Part shown: one piece after another, positions 9,420 to 18,332 of the stretch
Layout: every line of letters begins with the position of its first letter
How positions within the stretch are numbered: position 1 is the first letter of the stretch
Assembly: GCA_050299175.1 (NCBI GenBank)
Contig: JBNKVM010000030.1
Coordinates: 131,514 to 195,513, forward strand
Length of the DNA: 64,000 bases
Direction: 5' to 3'
Source: JAPHTQ01 sp050299175
GTDB taxonomy: Bacteria; Pseudomonadota; Gammaproteobacteria; Thiohalomonadales; Thiohalomonadaceae
Position numbers and translations under genes: made by a program
Notes under the pieces: generated by a model
What the model was told of the DNA's origin: nothing
The model's input: only the letters and a program-made list of their open reading frames with translations
The model's database searches: none

Positions 9420-10374
9420 ATTACTGTTCCCCCTTATCTTGCTGCTGCCCCTGTTCGGCTGCAGCGAAGAGCAAACTTTCACCAGCCAGAGCACCGCCTT
9501 CGATCAGCCACTGCGACTGGAAATGACCGGCGTGCCCGAAGCCCGTGCCCAGGCAGTGGCAGAGGAGCTCTTCGCCGATCTGCACTATATCTCCGACGCC
9601 TCCCATCCCTGGAATGCCGGTTCACTGGGACGCACCAACCAGCTGCTCGCGATGGCGGCGGAGTTTTCCGCCAATCCCTCGGTACTGCCGTTGATCGCTG
9701 CCGCCAAACGGCTGGAACAGCAGAGCCACGGTTACTACGCCCCGGCCCTCGGTGGCCTGCAGCATCTCTGGGGCTTCCATAACGAACTCCCCGACGGGCC
9801 GGTGCCAGAGAAAACGGCCATCGCCGAACTGCTCGCCGCCAAACCCAAAATGGGCGATGTAGAGGTCAGGGGTATCCTCATCGACAACAGCAATCCCAGG
9901 GTACGCATAGACTTTGGTGCTATGGCCCGTGGTTATGGACTCGACGTTGCCCGACAGCGTCTGCAGGAATCGGGCATTCCCCATGCTCGCCTGGTCAACG
10001 ACAACACCATTGCCGTAATTGGCGATGGCTGGAACGCTCAACTGGCGGATGGTCGTACGATTCCACTGCAGAGCGGTGAAGCGTTGGTTTCCCTGCAAAG
10101 GGACGAACATGCCTATACGGTAGATGGCAAAAGCTACCACCCCTATCTCGATCCACTCAGCGGCTATCCGTCGCTTGGCATCCGCAGTATCAGCGTATTG
10201 CACCACAGCGCCGCCGATGCGGGCGCCTTTGCCCAGGCACTGCTGTGCGGCGGCAAGGGGAAACTTGCCGAGCTGTTAAAGGTCATACCCGTTGACTATG
10301 CGCTGATTGTCACCGATGACGGACAGGCCATTCTCAGCGATGGCCTGAAACGTCGACTCGACACAGTGCAGTAA
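9412..10374 (+). CDS. ApbE-like (FAD:protein FMN transferase family) lipoprotein, divergent
   Basis: A 320-residue protein beginning with a lipoprotein signal (LLLPLFGC, lipidated Cys17), so probably anchored on the periplasmic side. The body resembles ApbE/Ftp: an N-terminal domain, DFGAMARGYGLDVARQRL matching the family's D-x-G-x-x-A-K-G-Y region with K replaced by R, and YHPYLDPLSGYPS matching the H-x-x-D-P-x-T-G-Y-P region. The usual N-x-G-G-D/N element reads NDNTIAVIGDG, and the usual VTV strand before the ADA motif reads ISVLHHSAADA. Catalytic competence is therefore doubtful. ApbE normally flavinylates Na+-NQR or Rnf subunits; none is nearby. It overlaps gshB by 8 bp and is probably co-transcribed. 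Confidence 0.75.
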   Translation: MPRLLFPLILLLPLFGCSEEQTFTSQSTAFDQPLRLEMTGVPEARAQAVAEELFADLHYISDASHPWNAGSLGRTNQLLAMAAEFSANPSVLPLIAAAKRLEQQSHGYYAPALGGLQHLWGFHNELPDGPVPEKTAIAELLAAKPKMGDVEVRGILIDNSNPRVRIDFGAMARGYGLDVARQRLQESGIPHARLVNDNTIAVIGDGWNAQLADGRTIPLQSGEALVSLQRDEHAYTVDGKSYHPYLDPLSGYPSLGIRSISVLHHSAADAGAFAQALLCGGKGKLAELLKVIPVDYALIVTDDGQAILSDGLKRRLDTVQ

Positions 10375-10427
10375 CCATTCATCATCGTTATACTGGCGCC
10401 ACTTTAATCAGGGAATACACCAGCGTA

Positions 10428-11315
10428 GTGACCGGCAACCTTCTTGCACATCAGGTATCACCCTCGGACCGTCTAGGTCTGACCCTGTTCTTTGCCGCCG
10501 CGTTGCACGCCCTGATCATCCTCGGCGTCACCTTCGATCTGGAAAAATTCCGCGCCAAAGATATTCCCCTGTCGCTGGAGATCACTCTGGTCCACAGTAG
10601 CGACAACGATAAACCCGATGACGCCGACTACCTGGCCCAGGCCAATCAGGCAGGCGGCGGTAATGTGGAAGAGAGGATGCTTCCCTCCAGCCCGGCATTT
10701 AATCCACGCACCAACAATGACCGTGGCGATGCCGAGCAGAGCGTACCGCTGGCGGCACCCGATCCGCAGCCTCAGCGCAACGACACCACGGTGATGACCG
10801 CCAACGTCGCTAGTGATAATCAAATGCAGCAGCCGCAGGAATCACCGCAGGAAGAGATGCCGGATACCCCGGTGGCCGCCGACCTGCTGATGCACAGTCG
10901 CGCCATCGCCCGCATCAGCGCCAACATCGAACAGCGCAAACAGAATTATGCCCAGCGTAAACGGGTGAAAACCGTCACCGCCGCGACCAGGGAATATCGC
11001 TATGCCGCCTATATGGATGCCTGGCGACAAAAAGTGGAGCGCATCGGCAACCTCAATTACCCGGACGAGGCCAAACGCCGCAGACTCAGCGGCCACCTGA
11101 CCCTGAGCGTCGAGCTCACGGTGAACGGCAAGGTGAATAAAATCGAGATCCTGGAATCCTCCGGGCAACAGGTACTCGACGACGGCGCCATTCGTATCGT
11201 CAAAATGGCCGCGCCGTTCAGCGAGTTTCCACCGGAGATGCGCAAGGAGACCGACATCCTGCGTATCGTGCGCGTGTGGCAATTCCAGAACGACAGCTTC
11301 CTGCAGAGTCGATGA
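10428..11315 (+). CDS. tonB3: TonB-family energy transducer (TonB3-like)
   Basis: 295 residues: one N-terminal membrane anchor at about 17-38, a Pro/Gln-rich periplasmic spacer (80-155) and a C-terminal TonB domain (from about 185) containing YPDEAKRRRLSGHLTLSVEL and a VRVWQFQ end. The position between gshB and algH is that of P. aeruginosa PA0406 (tonB3), reported as needed for twitching motility. That fits the adjacency to the Pil-Chp operon, but function here is inferred from position. The start is a GTG at 10428; no ExbB/ExbD genes are in the window. Confidence 0.82.
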   Translation: MTGNLLAHQVSPSDRLGLTLFFAAALHALIILGVTFDLEKFRAKDIPLSLEITLVHSSDNDKPDDADYLAQANQAGGGNVEERMLPSSPAFNPRTNNDRGDAEQSVPLAAPDPQPQRNDTTVMTANVASDNQMQQPQESPQEEMPDTPVAADLLMHSRAIARISANIEQRKQNYAQRKRVKTVTAATREYRYAAYMDAWRQKVERIGNLNYPDEAKRRRLSGHLTLSVELTVNGKVNKIEILESSGQQVLDDGAIRIVKMAAPFSEFPPEMRKETDILRIVRVWQFQNDSFLQSR

Positions 11316-11354
11316 TCCTTGCATCGCTGAAGGCCCCTGCCCATACTTCACCGC

Positions 11355-11918
11355 ATGAATGAAAGCACCAGTCTGCGCGACCACTTTTTAATCGCTATGC
11401 CTGCGCTGGCCGATCCCAATTTCAGCCACACGGTCACCTATATCTGCGAGCACAACGACGAGGGTGCCATGGGCATCGTCATCAATCGCCCGCTGGATAT
11501 TCCACTGGCTGAAGTGCTGGAACAGATGGAGATCGAGCCGAGCAAGACCCTCGACACTTCGGTAATGGTCAACGACGGTGGCCCGGTCCAGCCGGGGCAC
11601 GGCTTCGTCATCCACAGCCCCGTCGGTGCCTGGGAATCGAGCCTGCAGATCAGCGACGACATCGCCCTCACTACCTCCCGCGACATTCTCGCCGCCATCG
11701 GCCACAACGAAGGACCGGCCCACCACCTCATCGCCCTCGGCTATGCCGGATGGGGCGCGGGACAACTGGAAGAGGAGATGGCGCAGAATGCCTGGCTCAG
11801 CGGCCCGGCGGATCAGCGCATCCTCTTCGAACTGCCACTGGAACAGCGCTGGGAAGCGGCGGCAAAACTGCTCGGCGTCGACCTCAACCTCCTCTCCAGC
11901 GACGTCGGTCACGCGTGA
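11355..11918 (+). CDS. algH: YqgE/AlgH family protein
   Basis: A 187-residue UPF0301 protein with the family signature FLIAMPALADPNFSHTVTYI, then GAMGIVINRPL and a C-terminal RWEAAAKLLGVDLNLLS. The biochemical role of the family is unsettled; the name comes from an alginate phenotype in Pseudomonas. It ends inside the ruvX start (4-bp overlap), which is the conserved algH-ruvX arrangement. Confidence 0.95.
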   Translation: MNESTSLRDHFLIAMPALADPNFSHTVTYICEHNDEGAMGIVINRPLDIPLAEVLEQMEIEPSKTLDTSVMVNDGGPVQPGHGFVIHSPVGAWESSLQISDDIALTTSRDILAAIGHNEGPAHHLIALGYAGWGAGQLEEEMAQNAWLSGPADQRILFELPLEQRWEAAAKLLGVDLNLLSSDVGHA

Positions 11919-12340
11919 GTAAACCCAGAACTCTGCTCGGCTTCGACTTCGGCAGCAAACGTATCGGCGTCGCCGTCGGCCAGGAGTTGACCGGTACTGC
12001 CAGCGCACTGGAAACCCTCAACAGTCCCGATGGCGGCCCCGACTGGAACGGCATCAGCCGACTGATAGAAGAGTGGCAACCCGATGCACTGGTGCTCGGC
12101 CTCCCCTTTAACCTCGACGGCAGCGAACACGAGACCACCCGTTTGGCGCGCCGTTTTGGTAATCGCCTGACAGGCAGGTACAATCTGCCCGTATTCACCA
12201 TCGACGAACGACTCAGCTCCGTGGAAGCGGAGCGCTTGCTCGGCGAGCAGGGTCGCTTCGACAGGGAAGAGGTGGACAAACTGGCAGCGCAAATCATCCT
12301 GGAAAGCTGGTTGGCGCAGCAGGCGGAAAACAAGCGATGA
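11915..12340 (+). CDS. ruvX: Holliday-junction resolvase-like / pre-16S rRNA nuclease YqgF (RuvX)
   Basis: A 141-residue RNase H-fold nuclease, implicated in 16S rRNA 5'-end maturation. Motifs: LLGFDFGSKRIGVAVG (catalytic Asp11), VLGLPFNLDGSEHETTRLAR and TIDERLSSVEAERLL. I chose the GTG at 11915, overlapping the algH stop. The frame is open 55 codons further upstream, but that extension lies inside algH and has no family similarity. The stop overlaps the pyrR start (ATGA). Confidence 0.94.
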   Translation: MSKPRTLLGFDFGSKRIGVAVGQELTGTASALETLNSPDGGPDWNGISRLIEEWQPDALVLGLPFNLDGSEHETTRLARRFGNRLTGRYNLPVFTIDERLSSVEAERLLGEQGRFDREEVDKLAAQIILESWLAQQAENKR

Positions 12341-12852
12341 TCCATAACATTCCGGACAATATCGAAGGCCTCATCGATGAGATGGCAAAGCAGCTCGGCG
12401 AGTTGTTGCAGCAACAGGGCATCGACAACCCCTGCATGGTCGGCATCCACACCGGCGGCGCCTGGGTGGCCGAAGGACTGCATCGTCGTCTGGCTATCGC
12501 GGAACCGCTGGGCAGCCTCAACATCAGCTTCTACCGCGACGACTTCTCACGCATCGGCATGCACCCGCAGGTCAAACCCTCCCATCTTCCCTTCGAAGTG
12601 GAAGATCGCACCATCATCCTGGTGGACGATGTGTTGCAGACCGGCCGCACCATCCGCGCTGCGCTGAACGAAATTTTCGATTACGGCCGCCCGGCCCGCG
12701 TGATCCTCGCCGCACTGGTGGAGCGCAGCGGTCGCGAATTGCCGATTCAACCCGATATCACCGGCATCCACCTCTCGCTTGGACCGCAGGAACAGATTAA
12801 ACTAACCGGACCTGAACCCCTTAGCCTCAGCCTGCAGGAAGGCCATGACTAA
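12337..12852 (+). CDS. pyrR: Bifunctional pyr operon regulator / uracil phosphoribosyltransferase PyrR
   Basis: 171 residues with a type I phosphoribosyltransferase fold; the PRPP loop VDDVLQTGRTIRAAL is intact. In Gram-positives PyrR is an RNA-binding attenuator. In pseudomonads a PyrR homologue acts on the pyr genes, and its mechanism is less clear. Gene order ruvX-pyrR-pyrB-pyrC' and 4-8 bp overlaps show an operon. No obvious anti-terminator is visible upstream of pyrR or pyrB. Confidence 0.92.
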   Translation: MIHNIPDNIEGLIDEMAKQLGELLQQQGIDNPCMVGIHTGGAWVAEGLHRRLAIAEPLGSLNISFYRDDFSRIGMHPQVKPSHLPFEVEDRTIILVDDVLQTGRTIRAALNEIFDYGRPARVILAALVERSGRELPIQPDITGIHLSLGPQEQIKLTGPEPLSLSLQEGHD

Positions 12853-13825
12853 CCCGCAACTGGACAGCAACGGCAACCTGAAACACTTCCTCACCATTGA
12901 GGGGCTGAAAAAAAATCATTTAACCGACATTCTCGACCTCGCCGAATCCTTTGCCACCGTCGGCGGCAAGAGTGTCAAAAAGGTCCCGCTGCTTCGCGGC
13001 AAGACCATCATCAACCTCTTCTTCGAAACCAGTACCCGCACCCGTACCACCTTCGAACTGGCGGCGAGCCGACTCTCCGCCGACGTGCAGAGTATTAACA
13101 TCGCCACCTCCTCCACCAGCAAGGGCGAGAGCCTGCTCGATATGCTGCACAACCTGGAGGCGATGCACTGCGACATGTTTGTGGTACGCCACAACGAGAG
13201 CGGTGCGGCCCACTTCATCGCCAAGCACGTGGCCCCCCATGTCAGTGTGATTAACGCCGGCGACGGCCGTCATGCCCACCCGACCCAGGCGATGCTCGAC
13301 ATGTTTACCATCCGTCGCCACAAGGGTGAGTTCCACAACCTGCGCGTAGCCATCGTCGGCGACATCCTGCATTCACGGGTGGCGCGCTCCGAGATCCACG
13401 CCCTTAACACCCTCGGTGTCGGCGAGCTGCGGGTTATCGGTCCAAAGACGCTAATCCCCGCCGCCTTCGGCAACATGGGTGCACATATATTTCACGATAT
13501 GGAGCAGGGACTGGCCGGGGTCGACGTGGTGATTATGCTGCGCCTGCAGAAAGAACGGATGCAGGGCGCGCTGCTACCCAGCGAGAATGAATACTTCCAG
13601 CGCTACGGCCTGACAGAAGCAAAACTGAAACTGGCCGCGCCCGATGCCATCGTCATGCACCCAGGCCCGATCAACCGCGGGGTGGAGATCGCCTCCAGCG
13701 TCGCCGACGGCCCGCAATCGGTGATCCTGGAACAGGTGAGCAACGGCCTGGCGGTACGCATGGCGGTAATGAGCATGGTGCTGGGTCGCGGCCGTGATGC
13801 CGATAGCGCCGGGGAGGGCCAATAA
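12845..13825 (+). CDS. pyrB: Aspartate carbamoyltransferase catalytic subunit
   Basis: Joins carbamoyl phosphate to aspartate in pyrimidine synthesis. The 326 residues include the carbamoyl-phosphate loop STRTRTTFE (residues 63-71), HPTQAMLDM, and MHPGPINRGVEI toward the C terminus. It is of the class that assembles with pyrC' (see next gene) rather than with PyrI. The start overlaps pyrR by 8 bp and the stop lies 1 bp before the next ATG. Confidence 0.97.
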   Translation: MTNPQLDSNGNLKHFLTIEGLKKNHLTDILDLAESFATVGGKSVKKVPLLRGKTIINLFFETSTRTRTTFELAASRLSADVQSINIATSSTSKGESLLDMLHNLEAMHCDMFVVRHNESGAAHFIAKHVAPHVSVINAGDGRHAHPTQAMLDMFTIRRHKGEFHNLRVAIVGDILHSRVARSEIHALNTLGVGELRVIGPKTLIPAAFGNMGAHIFHDMEQGLAGVDVVIMLRLQKERMQGALLPSENEYFQRYGLTEAKLKLAAPDAIVMHPGPINRGVEIASSVADGPQSVILEQVSNGLAVRMAVMSMVLGRGRDADSAGEGQ

Positions 13826-13826
13826 C

Positions 13827-15104
13827 ATGGGTATCGTGATCCGCGGCGGACGCCTCATCGACCCGGCCAACCAGCGTGGCGAGGTAACCGACATCTTCAT
13901 CGACGCCGGTCGTATCGCTGCCATCGGTAAAAAGCCGAAAGGTTTCAGCGAAGACGAAGCCATCGATGCCAAAGGACTCACCGTCACCCCTGGCCTCATC
14001 GACCTGCAGGCGCGACTGCGCGAGCCGGGTCAGAAACACAAAGGCACCATCGCCTCAGAAACCGCCGCTGCTGCCGCTGGCGGTGTTACCACTCTCTGCT
14101 GCCCGCCCGACACCAAACCGGTGATCGACAATCCAGCGGTGGCAGAGCAGATCTGCCATCGCGCCACCTCAGCAGGCAAGGCCAATGTCCTGCCCATCGG
14201 CGCCCTGACTCAGGGGCTGGCCGGTGAACAGTTGGCCTCGATGCAGGCACTGAAAAACGCTGGTTGCGTGGTGATGGGCAACGCCCGCCACACCATCGTC
14301 TCCACCCGGGTGCAGCGCCGCGCGCTGGAATACGCCGCCACCCTGGGGTTGACCGTATTCATCAACGCCGAAGACCCATGGCTCGGTGCCGACGGCTGCG
14401 TCCATGAAGGCCCTGTCAGCACCCGTCTCGGTCTGGCAGGCATCCCCGAGTGCGCTGAGGTAATCAGTGTCGGTCGCGACCTGATGCTCATCGAACAGAC
14501 CGGAGTACGCGCTCACTTCGGCCAGCTCTCTACGGTGCGCGCCGCAGAGATGATCGCCGAAGCACGAGCCAAGGGACTCTCGGTCAGCGCTGATGTCAGC
14601 GCCCACCAACTTTATCTGACTGAAATAGACGTCAGTGACTTCAACAGCCTCTGTCATGTGCGCCCGCCACTACGCAGCCAGCGCGACCGGGACGGCCTGC
14701 GTGCCGCGCTGCGCGATGGCACAATCAGCGCCATCTGTTCCGACCACCAACCCCACGATCGCGACGCCAAACTAGCACCGTTTGCCGCCACCGAACCGGG
14801 CATCAGTGCCATCGAAACCCTGCTGCCGTTAACCCTGCGACTGGTGGATGAAGGCCTTCTCGAATTGAGCGATGCCATCGCCCGCCTGACCAGTGAACCG
14901 GCAGCGATACTCGGCCTCGACCGAGGCCAGTTGGGCGAAGGGGCGATCGCCGATATCTGCCTCTTCGACCCGCAACAGCACTGGAGTGTCAGCGAAGAGT
15001 CACTACACTCGGCGGGTAAAAACACCCCGTTCCTCGGCTGGGAGATGAAGGGTCGGGTAGTACGTACCCTGCTCAACGGGAACACCGTCTACACCGCCGA
15101 CTAA
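13827..15104 (+). CDS. pyrC': Inactive dihydroorotase homologue PyrC' (ATCase structural partner)
   Basis: 425 residues with the amidohydrolase fold of dihydroorotase but without its metal site. The HxH that follows PGLIDL reads QAR (61-63), and the region corresponding to the HFLHLST ligand reads AHFGQLST. NAED stands where H-x-E-D is usual, while the SDHQPHD aspartate remains. Such pseudo-dihydroorotases are known in Pseudomonas, where PyrC' is needed for PyrB dodecamer assembly, and an active PyrC is encoded elsewhere. I place the start at the ATG at 13827, just after the pyrB stop. Confidence 0.93.
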   Translation: MGIVIRGGRLIDPANQRGEVTDIFIDAGRIAAIGKKPKGFSEDEAIDAKGLTVTPGLIDLQARLREPGQKHKGTIASETAAAAAGGVTTLCCPPDTKPVIDNPAVAEQICHRATSAGKANVLPIGALTQGLAGEQLASMQALKNAGCVVMGNARHTIVSTRVQRRALEYAATLGLTVFINAEDPWLGADGCVHEGPVSTRLGLAGIPECAEVISVGRDLMLIEQTGVRAHFGQLSTVRAAEMIAEARAKGLSVSADVSAHQLYLTEIDVSDFNSLCHVRPPLRSQRDRDGLRAALRDGTISAICSDHQPHDRDAKLAPFAATEPGISAIETLLPLTLRLVDEGLLELSDAIARLTSEPAAILGLDRGQLGEGAIADICLFDPQQHWSVSEESLHSAGKNTPFLGWEMKGRVVRTLLNGNTVYTAD

Positions 15105-15132
15105 CCGAACAACGCATCCACACAGAAAACCC

Positions 15133-16005
15133 ATGAAGAAATCCCATCGCGATACCCTCTTTGTCGAACAGACGGAGATCCTGCAACACGAACACTACGA
15201 CGGTGCGCAACACTTCCTGCGCCTGCGTGCACCGGAAATCGCGGCCAAGGCGGAGCCCGGCAGTTTCGTCCACCTGCAGGTCAATGCGCAGCGTCCGTTG
15301 CGCCGCCCCATTTCGATCATGCGTGCCGATCCAAAGAGTGGCACCATCGACCTGCTCTACAAGGTCTTCGGCGAAGGCACTGCACTGCTGACAAAAAGAG
15401 AGGTTGGGGAAAAACTCGATCTCATCGGCCCTATCGGCAACCCATTCAAACCGCACATGGAACGTCCACGTCCGCTATTGATCGGCGGTGGTGTCGGCAT
15501 GCCACCGATGGTGTTCCTCGCCGACCGCCTGCGCGAAATCAAAGGCGCCTATAGCCCGCTGGTGATCCTGGGTTCCGAAGTACCGTTTCCATTCAAGGCA
15601 GCACCGTCGAAGATCATGGTGCCTGGCATGCCCGATGAAGTGATCGCCTCGATGCCGTTGCTGGAGGACTGGGGTATCGCCTCACGCCTCGCCAGCCTGC
15701 AGGGTTATGCTGGCTGCTTCGAAGGCTACGTCACCGATCTGGCGCGGCGCTGGCTCGACGCACTGAGCGACGAGCAGCGTAAGGAAGTAGAAGTCTTCAG
15801 TTGCGGCCCGCATCCGATGCTGGCGGCGGTGGCCAAACTGGCAGCGGAGTACCACCTGCCCTGCCAGGTTTCGCTGGAGGAGTTTATGGCCTGTGGCATC
15901 GGCGGTTGCGCCGGTTGTGTGGTCGAAGTGCAGACCGGCAAGGGCCCGGCGATGAAACGGGTCTGTGTCGACGGGCCGGTATTCGACGCACGCACCGTTT
16001 TCTAG
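15133..16005 (+). CDS. pyrK: Dihydroorotate dehydrogenase electron-transfer subunit-like (PyrK family)
   Basis: A 290-residue FAD/[2Fe-2S] oxidoreductase subunit. Ferredoxin-reductase FAD motif RRPISIM, a pyridine-nucleotide motif (LIGGGVGMPPMVFLADRL), CGPHPMLAAVA, and the C-terminal cluster ligands in CGIGGCAGC followed by a Cys about 14 residues later, as in PyrK. In class 1B enzymes PyrK passes electrons from orotate synthesis to NAD+. No pyrD lies beside it, so its partner is unknown, and a different reductase role is possible. It is the last gene before a strong terminator. Confidence 0.85.
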   Translation: MKKSHRDTLFVEQTEILQHEHYDGAQHFLRLRAPEIAAKAEPGSFVHLQVNAQRPLRRPISIMRADPKSGTIDLLYKVFGEGTALLTKREVGEKLDLIGPIGNPFKPHMERPRPLLIGGGVGMPPMVFLADRLREIKGAYSPLVILGSEVPFPFKAAPSKIMVPGMPDEVIASMPLLEDWGIASRLASLQGYAGCFEGYVTDLARRWLDALSDEQRKEVEVFSCGPHPMLAAVAKLAAEYHLPCQVSLEEFMACGIGGCAGCVVEVQTGKGPAMKRVCVDGPVFDARTVF

Positions 16006-16025
16006 TTCTAAGAAAACACCCAAAC

Positions 16026-16054
16026 AAAAACAGGGAGCAAAGCTCCCTGTTTTT
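16026..16054. terminator. Bidirectional intrinsic terminator between pyrK and pilU
   Basis: A perfect stem (ACAGGGAGC / GCTCCCTGT, 16030-16038 and 16042-16050) with a 3-nt loop, flanked by an A-run before and a run of seven T after. With the flanking A/T pairs the stem reaches 13 bp. It separates convergent pyrK and pilU and can serve both. Confidence 0.93.
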
Positions 16055-16073
16055 TTGCCTATACGCCTGCTTG

Positions 16074-17216
16074 TTATCGTAATAGACGTGGATCGTCTCC
16101 CCCCTCCAGGGTCAAACCATCCAGCGAGGAACCCAGATCTTCCGGATGACCCGCCTGCTCTTCCAGCTTGATCATCAGGCGCACCTCGTTGTGCGAATCA
16201 GCATTACGCAACGCCTCTTCCTCGGTGATGATACCCTCGCGATAAAGTTCGTAGAGGGCCTGGTCGAAGGTCTTCATGCCATGCTCGCCCGACTTCTTCA
16301 TCAGATCCTTCATTTCGTGGATCTCGCCCTTGAGGATCAGGTCGGCCATCAGCGGCGTATTGATCATGATCTCCACCGCGGCACGACGGCCCTGACCATC
16401 GGCGGTCGGGATCAGACGTTGTGAAACCACCGCCTTGAGGTTGAGGGAGAGATCCATCAACAATTGCGGGCGACGGTCTTCAGGGAAGAAGTTGATAATT
16501 CGGTCCATCGCCTGGTTGGAGTTGTTGGCGTGCAGGGTCGCGAGACAGAGGTGGCCGGTCTCGGCAAAGGCGATGGCATGTTCCATGGTTTCGCGGTGAC
16601 GGATCTCACCGATGAGAATAACGTCCGGGGCCTGACGCAGGGTGTTCACCAGTGCGTCCTCGAAGGTGTTGGTATCGATCCCCACCTCACGCTGGGTAAC
16701 GATACAGCCCTTGTGCTGGTGTACGTACTCGATCGGGTCCTCGATGGTGATGATATGACCCTGGCTGTTGCGGTTACGGTAATCGACCATCGACGCCAAC
16801 GAGGTGGATTTACCGGTACCGGTACCGCCGACGAAGAGAATAATGCCGCGCTTGGTCAGAGCCAGGTCCTGCAGAGTGGCGGGCAACTTCAGATCGTCGA
16901 AAGTCGGAATATGCACCTCGATCTTACGCAGCACCATGCCGACCTGATTGCGCTGCTGGAAAACGTTGACCCGGAAGCGTCCTATACCGGAGCGGCTGAG
17001 GGCAAAGTTACATTCGTGGGAATACTCGAAATCAGCCTTCTGCTCCTCGTTCATCACACCGTAGACGATCTGGTGCGCCTGATCGGGTGTCAGGCTGGCC
17101 TTGGAAACAGGGCTGATCTTGCCGTTGACCTTGATACTCGGCGGCACGCCCGCGGTGATAAACAGGTCCGAGGCGTTTTTATGCACCATCAGTTTGAGCA
17201 GTTGATCAAAATCCAT
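16074..17216 (-). CDS. pilU: Type IV pilus retraction ATPase PilU
   Basis: Secretion-type ATPase of 380 residues: Walker A GGTGTGKST (130-138), ITIEDPIEYVH, and HANNSNQAMDRIINFFPE. It lacks the AIRNLIR motif of PilT and has TPLMADLILKGEIHEMKDLM instead, which with the longer C terminus identifies PilU, the PilT-dependent accessory motor. It follows pilT by 14 bp. Confidence 0.95.
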   Translation of the reverse strand: MDFDQLLKLMVHKNASDLFITAGVPPSIKVNGKISPVSKASLTPDQAHQIVYGVMNEEQKADFEYSHECNFALSRSGIGRFRVNVFQQRNQVGMVLRKIEVHIPTFDDLKLPATLQDLALTKRGIILFVGGTGTGKSTSLASMVDYRNRNSQGHIITIEDPIEYVHQHKGCIVTQREVGIDTNTFEDALVNTLRQAPDVILIGEIRHRETMEHAIAFAETGHLCLATLHANNSNQAMDRIINFFPEDRRPQLLMDLSLNLKAVVSQRLIPTADGQGRRAAVEIMINTPLMADLILKGEIHEMKDLMKKSGEHGMKTFDQALYELYREGIITEEEALRNADSHNEVRLMIKLEEQAGHPEDLGSSLDGLTLEGGDDPRLLR

Positions 17217-17230
17217 CGTGCATCCCCACC

Positions 17231-18265
17231 TTAAACGCTGTCTTTGTTCGCCGCTTTGGCGCGCGCTTCCTGCTTGCTGACCACACCCTTCTCCACCAGT
17301 TGCTTGAGGTTCTGGTCGAGGGTCTGCATGCCGTACTGCTGTCCAGTCTGGATCGCCGAGTACATCTGCGCCACCTTGTTTTCGCGGATCAGGTTACGAA
17401 TCGCCGGAATACCGATCATGATCTCGTGCGCCGCAATACGACCACCACCGACCTTTTTCAGCAGGGTCTGACAGATAACCGCGCGCAGTGATTCGGAGAG
17501 CATGGAACGCACCATGTCCTTCTCCGCCGCGGGAAACACGTCGATGATACGGTCGATGGTCTTGGCCGCGGAACTGGTGTGCAGAGTCCCGAATACCATG
17601 TGGCCGGTTTCCGCTGCCTCCAGCGCCAGGCGGATGGTCTCCAGGTCACGCATCTCGCCCACCAGAATGACGTCCGGGTCTTCACGCAGCGCCGAACGCA
17701 GCGCCTCGTTGAAGCCCAGGGTATCGCGGTGGATCTCACGCTGGTTAACCAGGCACTTCTTCGATTCGTGCACGAATTCGATCGGGTCCTCCAGGGTCAG
17801 GATATGACCGTGGTGGCGTTCATTGACGTAGTCGATCATCGCCGCCAGGGTGGTGGACTTACCGGAACCGGTCGGCCCGGTGACCAGCGCCAGACCACGC
17901 GGGGTATCGGAAATATCCTTGAAGATCGCCGGACAGTTGAGGTCTTCCAGGGTCAGGATCTTGCTGGGGATGGCACGGAACACCGCACCGGCACCGCGGT
18001 TGTGGTTGAAGGCGTTGACACGGAAACGGGAGAGGCCCTTGATTTCAAAGGAGAAGTCAGTCTCCAGATACTCCTCGTAATCTTTGCGCTGCTTGTCGTT
18101 CATGATGTCGTAGACAAGGCGGTGAACATCCTTGTGCGCCATCGGCGGCACATTGATGCGGCGCACGTCGCCGTCGACACGAATCATCGGCGGCAACCCT
18201 GAGGAGAGGTGCAAATCCGAGGCGCCGTTCTTGACGGCAAAGGCTAGCAATTCGGTAATATCCAT
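17231..18265 (-). CDS. pilT: Type IV pilus twitching motility retraction ATPase PilT
   Basis: Hexameric motor that depolymerises pili. It has the usual length (344) and motifs: Walker A GPTGSGKST (130-138), LTLEDPIEFVH, GTLHTSSAAKTIDRIID and the PilT-specific AIRNLIRENK. Together with pilU and the Pil-Chp operon it shows that this organism twitches. It is divergent from yggS across a 67-bp spacer that must hold both promoters. Confidence 0.97.
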   Translation of the reverse strand: MDITELLAFAVKNGASDLHLSSGLPPMIRVDGDVRRINVPPMAHKDVHRLVYDIMNDKQRKDYEEYLETDFSFEIKGLSRFRVNAFNHNRGAGAVFRAIPSKILTLEDLNCPAIFKDISDTPRGLALVTGPTGSGKSTTLAAMIDYVNERHHGHILTLEDPIEFVHESKKCLVNQREIHRDTLGFNEALRSALREDPDVILVGEMRDLETIRLALEAAETGHMVFGTLHTSSAAKTIDRIIDVFPAAEKDMVRSMLSESLRAVICQTLLKKVGGGRIAAHEIMIGIPAIRNLIRENKVAQMYSAIQTGQQYGMQTLDQNLKQLVEKGVVSKQEARAKAANKDSV

Positions 18266-18332
18266 TAGAATGGCCTCAACAGCTATTTTGATTTATTCGC
18301 AAACTTATCGACCTAAAGTATACCGTAGCGCC

